A DNA stretch of 64,000 nucleotides from Onchocerca volvulus (taxonomy: Eukaryota > Nematoda > Chromadorea > Rhabditida > Onchocercidae). Position numbers and translations under genes: made by a program. The notes below the pieces were generated by a model. It was not told where the DNA came from. It saw nothing but the letters and a program-made list of their open reading frames with translations, and searched no databases. Positions 56,478 to 64,000 of this stretch are shown one piece after another (position 1 is the first letter of the stretch; every line of letters begins with the position of its first letter). Where the stretch lies: contig HG738136.1 in assembly GCA_000499405.2 (NCBI GenBank), positions 808,276 through 872,275 on the forward strand. Direction: 5' to 3'.

Positions 56478-58370
56478 AAGTTTCAGTAACTATTTAGAAT
56501 TACATTTGTTATTGTTGTAATAAGCTCATTGTTTTTTCTTTTGTTGCTTCTTTCTGTTAATTTAAAATGCCTCCTTCTTCCCAATTTTCCTTTCTTAATA
56601 ACATATTAATTTCTTTTTCTTTCAAATAGTATTCTTTCTTGTCTACATTTCCCAGATTTTCTGGTACTGCTTTTTTATTTATTTATTTATTTATTTTCTA
56701 GATAATATTGCACATTCTACGAACATAGAAATTCTATATAAATTGAAAGATAAGTTTGTATACGTTCGAATTCAGTTCATTTTAAATCTTTTTTGATACA
56801 AAAACAATATATTTCATGTTGCTCATTGCGATCAAATAATTTTGTAGTCAGATTGGTTAATTTGTTGATTTCCTATTTTTATCATTTGTCAATCCAGTTT
56901 GACGGTCTTCAAATGAAAATTTATTACATACACTTGTGTCGTATTATTAAAGCATCAATAAGCACAAGATAATTGTAATTTTCATGTAACTAAGCTATTT
57001 TTTTAAATTTTCATCGTCAAAATTGTAAATTTGAATTAAGTAAAAGTTATTGTTTACACATATTTTTATAATCTAACATATTCAAATATAGTGATTGCTT
57101 TTTGTTTATTTGTTTATTAGGTATCGGCGAATAAATTTCCTTTCAGAGATATGTGTTACTCATAATTAAATTATGTTTAGAATAGTATTTTGTAAGAAAT
57201 TTCATTACTTTTTTTCTAATATATATCGTTGTTAATTTTCCATTCGTTTTTCAAATTACAATGTATTCGTTTGATTTTTGCTTATTTGCTTGAATGATAA
57301 TAAAGTAATAGCACATAAATCATGTTGTTTTTACAAAAGTTCGAAATTCAAATAACAAATTGACTAAATTAAATATCAAATTAATATGATGACAAACCGG
57401 AAGATTTGTTGAACTGAAACTCTGTAAAACCTTCCCGAAAAAAGTTTTACATTGGTAGAAATTTGGTCGGTCACTTTTTTTTTCTTCAGTTTTGGTTGTC
57501 TGATAGCTCATAATTTATTAGCATAACTTTCAAAATAACTCGCAAAATGTAATTTTAACAATCTATGAGAATATTTAAATATGTTGCTCAATTGAGCTTC
57601 AGTCTGCTTTCTTTACGTAATGATGATGGCCTTAATTTTTTTTTTTTTTTTTAAAGAAAAAAAAGGAAAAAAACTGATCGAATAAACAATAACAACAGAA
57701 ACGACGAGTATAACTTTTAGTCTTTGCTCGAATTGATATAATTTGCGGAAAATTTGAATTAATTGTTTATTAGAGGTGACAACAAGAACTAGTTCCTAAA
57801 GGTCAAAAATTAAATACATAAAACGTGTGGTTTTTTGACATTAATTATTTTAATGTTGCATATGATTAATAAATTTTTTTCATTAATAATTTTCAATGAA
57901 CATTTTTGAATTTCGTAGAATGAGATCAAATTCGATATTGCTTTAAATTGATTTAATTATATTTATTTCTTGTATAATAAAACAATTTCAGGTTGTGTTT
58001 TCTTACCTTTTTTTTTCTTTTTATTAATGTATACTATGCATTCTTACTGTCATTTTTATAAAGTTGAAGGGTGTTTTTGATTGTTACGTCAAGAGACCCT
58101 AATTTAATAGGTTCCATGAATTCAGTTAATTGTCATCAAATATTTTTTCTTCTTTTTTTTTTTTTTTTGTTAGATTGCTGATTAAAAATATTTTTAAATT
58201 CTAACAAATTGAAATAAAATAAAAAAAACTGAAATATTCCTCTTCTTTCATTTGTAAATGGCAAATTTTGTTTGAAAATAAATGCTTTTAAGTTTTTTTT
58301 CAAATAATTTTTAGAGCGAAATTACAATTAATTCCATGAGAATATCAATTATTTCAACAATTTATTTTAC
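56478..58370. other. zoo-1 3'UTR and intergenic spacer
   Basis: T-rich DNA with no recognised gene on either strand. AATAAA matches occur near 57131 and 57299; which one is used cannot be judged from sequence. Confidence 0.55.
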
Positions 58371-58380
58371 AGATTTCAAT

Positions 58381-58578
58381 ATGATATCACCAGTACTTAT
58401 TTTATGCATGATATTATTGATTACACAAGAAGTTCAAGCATGGTCGTATCATCCGATCGGTTTTCATCATCCTCGTGTTCGGTACCATCCACCGATACAT
58501 CGTCCGATTTTCCATCGTCCGCCTTATCATCATCCGTCTTTTTCGCCTCATTCAGTTCGTCCATATCATTCTGGATAA
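58381..58578 (+). CDS. Candidate secreted His/Pro-rich peptide (65 aa)
   Basis: Not a family I recognise. From Met at 58381 the protein has a short N-terminus, a hydrophobic core 'VLILCMILLI' and a polar 'TQEVQA' ending in a plausible signal-peptidase site. The ~46-residue mature part has about 10 His and 10 Pro plus Tyr/Phe/Arg ('YHPIGFHHPRVRYHPP', 'FHRPPYHHPS'), ending at TAA 58576-58578. A TTTTACAG acceptor 8 bp before the ATG fits a trans-splice or intron acceptor; an in-frame Met at 58336 lies upstream of it. The composition could bind metal ions, but that is speculation. The same DNA is also open in a second forward frame (Ser-rich) and on the reverse strand (Asp/Glu-rich, ~47 codons from a Met), because of recurring CAT/ATC words. 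The signal peptide and splice site favour this frame. A GTAAGT donor follows the stop at 58588. Confidence 0.55.
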   Translation: MISPVLILCMILLITQEVQAWSYHPIGFHHPRVRYHPPIHRPIFHRPPYHHPSFSPHSVRPYHSG

Positions 58579-60830
58579 AAGCGATGCGTAAGTTTTATAC
58601 TAATTATTCACAAACGATTTTTATCAAAAACTCAATTTCTTTCTAAATTTGACGGAATATTAAGAATGTTTCACGGAATCGAATTTAAACATGGTTCAAC
58701 ATATTTATGTAAAGAAAATTAACGGAATTATTCCATGTTTTCTGAATCATTTGTAATCATTATCATTATCAGGCGTGGTTGAACATACAAATGCATAGAT
58801 TTGTACTGCAATTGATTCGTTGACTTTGCAAATATCAATGGAAAGAAATGAAAGGATTATTTTACATGAAATTAATTATTCATCAATTTAGATATCTTGA
58901 TTCTGCATGTAAAAAATTTGCGTAATTTTTTATAATATTTTCATTAAGAAATGGTCTCTTAAAAATGGAAATTGAGAATAATCATAATTAATAAAGTGAA
59001 AATGAAACTGAATTTTTCTTCCAGTTTCAAAATTCTTATTATCACATTGTAGACTTGTTCCGAATTCATAATTGCTTATTCGATATGATTTATGCTAATT
59101 AATATAAACCTAATTAAGATAAGTTTTGATCGAACACATAGCAAGAAAATAAGTAGGAAAAATAACAAAATCTAACGGAAAACTAACATTTTTCTTGCTA
59201 TTTTTTGATCTACTCTTAACTTACACTTTTTAAAATACTTTTCAATGATCTTCTTTTCACCAAAAATAAAAAATAAAAAAAGCTCGAGAAGAAGAAATAT
59301 TAGGTTCCTCAAACAAAACTTATCTTTTTATAATTCAATTTTGCGATATTTTTGTTGTTTTATTCAAAAAAATTTTTTTTGTATTTTTATTTTGTCATTT
59401 GCCACAAATGTTATTTTATAGCTCTCATCTATTATTTTTGCATTCTTCCTCTAATGTTTTACAAATGAGGATTTTTCAATAAACAAAATCATTTCAAAAA
59501 TTTTATGATTTTATTCAGAAATGAAAATTTCTGTATGATCTATTTCCACAAGTACGAATGTTAGCAAAAATGATAACCTTGAATTTTTGTGTATTCTGTT
59601 TTTACGTGTAAGGAAACAACAAATTGGCAAGATTGAAGAATCTTTAATTTTAATATATTCTATTTTTAACGAATAAACGAGCAATAGATGGCGTAATTCG
59701 AGATTCTTTATGAGCTTTTTTAGAGAACCATGTTTGATCGTGTATTTTTGTATTTTTGCAATTCAAAAATTAAAATCAAATTAAAATGATGATTTTTAAT
59801 TCTCGACTTTCAATCATTTCGAATTTTAATATAAACAAAATGAGTTTTTCCTTCAACATTTGTCATCCGTGAATGATGCAAGATTGCGTATGCTTGACAA
59901 ATAATATCGTGATGCAACCAGACAGAAATATTACGGTACCAAAAAGAAGTAGAAGCATGTCCAACGATGAAAGACAAATTGAGATTATGCGAAATTCCTT
60001 TTTCTTTGCTAAATTCATGAAAATTAACTTTAAATTACAGAAAACGAAGAACAATTGTCACTCCGAATTCATTAAGATTTAATTTCGACGAATAAATCCA
60101 TCTCATCTAGAATGTATCATAAGTAAAATGCTATTACACCTACTTGATATGTTGTGATAAAACATTTGTTCAATTTCAAACATTTCTCTCTTTCTGTCAC
60201 TTTCTTTCAAAAGAACAAATGTTCTTTTTCCTTCTCCAAACCGTTCATATTCCTTACAAAAAAAAAAAAAGAAATTTCCTTCAGAAATGAATCTTTTCTA
60301 ATTGTCATCCTTGTCACTTTCACTATTTATCTACCATTTTTTTACTTCAAGCAACTATAAAGATAATCTCCTTGATTGAAACATCAAGATTAAAGAAAAT
60401 TTGCAGGCTGATGTTATAGTTATTTCGTTACCATTACATCATTCTGACCGCATCTTTCTTCAATTCGATGTCTCAATTAGGGATGCTAACTTTATCGTTG
60501 TTTAAAAATATTTGAAGGCTGAATTTCAACCCGTGGGAAAACAACAAAACGTGCCGTCAGATCCATTTCAGCAGTTCTCATTTCCGGAGTAGGCTTTTCG
60601 ATAACCTTAAACTGTTGGAAGGACGAATTCCTCTCGAAATTCGTAACTTATCGGGTATCGCGCTAATTTTTACGAACTAAATAAATAATTGTAAATTTCA
60701 AAAGTGGAAATTAAGGAAAAATTTCACGGATCATCTGCTAAAAAAATTTAGTCCCAATTTCAACGCGCTGTCAGTTCTCAAAAGCAAAAATTAATTTTTA
60801 ATTATCTAAGACTCACTCATTTTCTCGTGT
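58579..60830. other. Intergenic, mostly without recognised content
   Basis: AT-rich spacer to about 59870. At 59873-60000 a frame reading 'KRSRSMSNDERQIEIMRNS' is more protein-like and could be the N-terminal coding remnant of the downstream Helitron, but this is weak. The stretch 60400-60720 is less AT-rich and contains fragments such as 'RLFDNLKLLEGRIPLEIRNL' that look coding, but I cannot assign them. Confidence 0.4.
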
Positions 60831-60837
60831 TAATTTT

Positions 60838-62190
60838 TGTGGCGGCGATGGCGTTAAATGAAATTTTTTTTCTTTATATATAGCATTGATTGAATCAAAG
60901 AATTCTTTTTCGAGCTCTGGAATTAGTCTATAACTTAACTATTTATTACAACAATGAACTTTAACTATAACTTTAACTATTTAAATAACTGCAATATTGC
61001 TAGAGTGTAATAACTACTCAATCCGCTTTGAAGTTGATGCTGAACATGATATTCATTGAAACTCTCGCATACAACATTTCTCAAACATTCAGTATGGGAA
61101 AAGTATTGCAAAAATACAAGCTTATTATTTGAGATTAATGTACAATGACGCACAAAAAATCAGTCGAGGCTCTTGGCCGATCATTGCAAAATTTGTGTGA
61201 AAATATCAGATCATTTGGGAACATATTAAATTACATGTAGAAGATTTCAGGCAAGCATTATCTGTAATTCTTCAATCGACACCAGCGACGAAATAAATGC
61301 TTGCCTGAAATACTCTACTTTGTGGCGACAATAAAGAAATTAAAATTAATCACAAATATGCGTGTCCAGCTGCAAAATGATCGATCAGCTGGATATTTTC
61401 ACATCAACTGCTGGAAATTGGGAACGAAAAGCTGCCGTTTGATCTGGCCTTAGGATGAATTTCACTACCTCATAATTTTTGCAACGTAGTGAAATCAAAA
61501 GAAGAGTTAATTGGAAAGATATTTTCCAATATTCAAACAAATTATAAGGATTACGATTGGCAGAGTGAACGAACTATTCTTGTGGCCAAGAACAATGACA
61601 TTCGACGAATTTCACAGTATTATTCAGTCTAACATTCAAAACGAAATAGTCACATACAAGTCCGTCGACACTGTTGCTAAACCAGATGAAGCATTTAATT
61701 ATCCAACAGAATTTTTGAATTCACTCGATCTGCCAGGGTTACCATCGCACGTACTGCAATTAAATATCGATCTGTCAACTATCATTTTGCGAAATATCAA
61801 CCGGCCAAAACTTTTGCAGCAGCACGCGGCTTGCAGTGAAATATTTAATGAGCTATGTCGTAGAAGTAACAATCTTGACAAGATCTTTCAAAAGTGAAGA
61901 TGTCCTTATTCCTCGAATTCCTATAATTCTGACGGATACGCCATTTCAGTTTAAGAGATTGCAATTTCCAATTCAATTGGCATTTGCATTTACTATCAAA
62001 AAGCTCAGGACCAATCTTTGGAATTGTGTGGTTTATATGTAGAGACCGATTGCTTCTCACATGGACAATTATATGTTGCTGTTCTAAAGTTAGCAGGGAA
62101 ATCTCTATATCTACACGGACAGTGGAACAACACAAAATATTGTTTCCCACAAATATTGTGAAATTAAACAAATTAAATGTAGGCGAGAGC
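60838..62190 (+). pseudogene. Helitron Pif1-like helicase relic
   Basis: Degenerate helicase of the Helitron RepHel protein, which unwinds DNA during rolling-circle transposition. Motifs appear in the right order but in shifting frames: a Walker-A-like 'GGDGVK' at 60841, 'SSGI' at 60911, then one frame from 61022 with 'ALKLMLNM…ISQTFSMGKVLQKYKLII' and 'CTMTHKKSVEALGRSL'. The Walker B W-D-E region is interrupted by two stops. Next come 'EDFRQALSV' (family GDFRQ) at 61240, 'INACLKYSTLWR', 'LKLITNMRVQLQNDRSAGY' at ~61340, 'SIIQSNIQNEIVTYKSVDTV' and 'NYPTEFLNSLDLPGLPSHV' at 61590-61770, 'LIPRIPIILTDTPFQFKRLQ' at ~61905, and 'CFSHGQLYVA' at ~62050. At least four frame changes and several stops make it non-functional. 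Confidence 0.9.
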
Positions 62191-62688
62191 TGAAAGAGAT
62201 ATTTATTAAAGGGGAAACAATTACGAACAAACAGCTATTCCAAAGTATCCAAGCGACTTATCACTGAGTTTCTTTCCTTTGTTGCTCGCAGAATAGAATA
62301 ATCCTGATCCCTGATTGCTGATTGTTGTGTTGATTCGAATCGATTATTGCTGGAGTCGTTGTACAATATCGTTGGTAGAAAACCCTTGTCGAAAACTGCT
62401 GTAGAAATACTGGCGCTCGTTGACCATTCGTGGAATAAGAATGTTCTTCTGCTCCAAATCCGATCCTCATATATCCTTTCGGATTCCCTCCTTCTTCTCT
62501 GATCTCCAATTTGGCGTCTCATGATCTCACTTTGTTTATCTCTTATTTGAAGCGTTTGGCGGCAAACATGTTTACCGTTTTGGCGGGAACCGTTTTTTTT
62601 ATTTGCATAGATTAGCTAGAGCCGAACAAGCGAACATAACCGAACCTTATAGATTAACTAGATCAGGAGCGTTGTCGGATCCAGCTAG
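60838..62688 (+). mobile_element. Decayed Helitron, 3' part with terminus
   Basis: The helicase relic is followed by ~500 bp of noncoding sequence. It then reaches a hairpin-forming segment 62653-62689 that ends CTAG followed by T, as expected for Helitron 3' ends (CTRR|T). Similarity of this terminus to 10404-10448 supports it. The 5' end was not found, and the element is shorter than an autonomous Helitron, so the Rep part is deleted or unrecognisable. Confidence 0.75.
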
Positions 62689-62935
62689 TTTTTAATGAAA
62701 AAAGAAAAAAAATTCGATAAAAAAATGTATAACTATCCATTGCAAATGAAAAAATATAATGACCGGTAGACAAATATGATGAAAAATAAAATATTGTAGA
62801 AATTTACATGATAAAATGAATTGAAATAGCGTATGAAAATTTGAGTGATTAAATGGATACAATATAACATTTTGTCCAATAATAAATCAAAATTTTCTGT
62901 TCAATTTTCATCAATTATTTTGCTAATCAATCAAA
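62689..62935. other. Spacer between the Helitron 3' end and the BEL/Pao relic
   Basis: About 250 bp of AT-rich sequence with nothing recognisable. Confidence 0.6.
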
Positions 62936-62939
62936 TAAT

Positions 62940-64000
62940 AATCGATGAAGTATGAAAAACAAAACAGTATTCATAGCCTTGCAGATGATATTATTTTCTG
63001 CATTAATATAGCTATGCTGAAACCATTTTTTATTGCTGTAGCTACTGCGCAATATAGATGCATCGGTAAACACATGGATTTCCAATTGTTGTAAAAGATC
63101 AGGATCTATCACACAGCGTGGAATATCTTTGACTTTTGTTGGCCATCGGTTTATAAGGATTTCCCATGTCTCAATGTCGTCGTTCTCCAACGATTGATCC
63201 CAAGACAATTTCTTTTTCCAAAGAGCTTCTAGGAACAGTTTGAATATCAGCATTGATGGAATTAAAAAACCCAAAGGATCATATTGCGAAGCGATGAATT
63301 TTAAGATTGTTCTCTTTGTTGGGGTTTGGTTACTCCATGGCTTTAAAATTATTCCAATAGAATCAGTGGCTGGATTCTAATTGATACCGAGAATTTTCTT
63401 TGTTTTTCTTACTTCTGTTCGGTCGCTTTCAGGTATAAGTCCATTGAATTTATTGTCATTTGAAAAGAATTCTCGTATGTTCATTGAAGCGTTTTTGAAA
63501 ATATCTTTCGTTTCGTAGTAAATTTTGAATGCTTCTTGGGTTCCACTTACGGGTAATATAACATTATCGACATAAAGGTTTTTCTTAATTTCCAAAGTGG
63601 TTTTACTACCGTAAGTTTCTAAATGATAGTTGAGTATAGCTGAAAGTAAGAAGGGAGAAACTATTACTCCAAATGGTACTCTTTGAAATCGGTAACATAC
63701 CAAATTTTCCTTTGTAATTTCTCCTTGAATGTCCTTCAGCCATAAGAACCGAGTGCAATTTCTCTCTGACGGATGTAATTCCAATTGCAAAAAGGCCTTT
63801 TCTATATCTGCCGTTATGACATTTTTCATCATTCTCAGACGGAGAAAAATACCTGCCAAATCGGGTAATGTAGTGGGACCACGATATAACACATTATTCA
63901 GACTTTTTTCTCCTTTAATATGGGCTGAAGCATCGTAGACAATTCGTAATTTTGTAGTTGTCTTTCCTGGTGTTAATACTTCATGATGAGGCAAATAATG
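62940..64000 (-). pseudogene. BEL/Pao retrotransposon pol relic (RT to RNase H), partial
   Basis: The reverse strand encodes the reverse transcriptase of a BEL/Pao LTR retrotransposon. It enters from the window edge with '[10 protein letters not shown]', '[16 protein letters not shown]', the catalytic '[12 protein letters not shown]', '[16 protein letters not shown]', and the active-site box as 'YVDN' (63563-63574) instead of YVDD. One frame runs from 63994 to 62927 and is broken by a single TAG at 63377-63379, where the family usually has Trp. Downstream come '[14 protein letters not shown]' and the RNase-H start 'HVFTDAS'; just after this the homology moves to another frame ('[16 protein letters not shown]…'), then stops near 62950. 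The nonsense codon, active-site change and frameshift mean it is inactive. The 5' part lies beyond the window. Confidence 0.9.

Noticed and set aside
62235..62522. Antisense ORFs of 95 and 82 aa in the Helitron 3' region
   Set aside because: They overlap each other in two frames, no domain is recognisable, and they sit inside a decayed element; left as unexplained DNA.

Overview
The window is AT-rich eukaryotic DNA full of homopolymer T/A runs. It carries two multi-exon genes with short consensus introns (GT donors, mostly TTTCAG acceptors). The acceptor style, the protein families and the mobile elements fit a nematode, probably an AT-rich parasitic one; that placement is inference, and no species-level marker was seen. 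Two runs of N (154-156 and 21350-21355) mark assembly gaps, each beside a simple repeat.

Layout. 1-6160: an ACT/GCT microsatellite beside the first gap, then T-rich DNA with small tandem repeats and no recognised gene. 6243-14812 (+): a coronin-family actin-binding WD40 protein in 12 proposed coding exons that join in phase to 695 codons plus stop. One of its introns holds a 193-bp element with 31-bp terminal inverted repeats, next to a Helitron-like 3' hairpin. 14813-31285: about 16 kb with no recognised gene, holding several minisatellites and a GC-richer patch with CCAAT boxes near 18.3 kb. 31286-56477 (+): a ZO-1/tight-junction MAGUK homologue (C. elegans zoo-1 type) in 22 exons, with domain order PDZ-PDZ-PDZ-SH3-GUK-linker-ZU5; its 5' end is not resolved. 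58381-58578 (+): a small candidate secreted His/Pro-rich peptide. 60838-62688 (+): a decayed Helitron helicase ending in a Helitron-type 3' terminus. 62940-64000 (-): a BEL/Pao retrotransposon relic cut by the window edge.

The two main genes are both cytoskeletal or junctional: coronin acts on actin filaments, and ZO-1 proteins tie junction membrane proteins to actin. They are on the same strand but about 16 kb apart, so no operon is suggested.

The most unusual material is inside zoo-1. A 9.7-kb intron splits PDZ1 and holds a three-monomer higher-order minisatellite, a CA-rich array, a 25-bp-arm palindrome and a 3.4-kb zone dense in ACGTG/CACGT. A pair of ~350-bp inverted repeats 8 kb apart brackets a 63-bp coding exon. 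An upstream exon end, with its splice-donor neighbourhood, has been copied in tandem into the following intron, where the copies have lost their GT donors.
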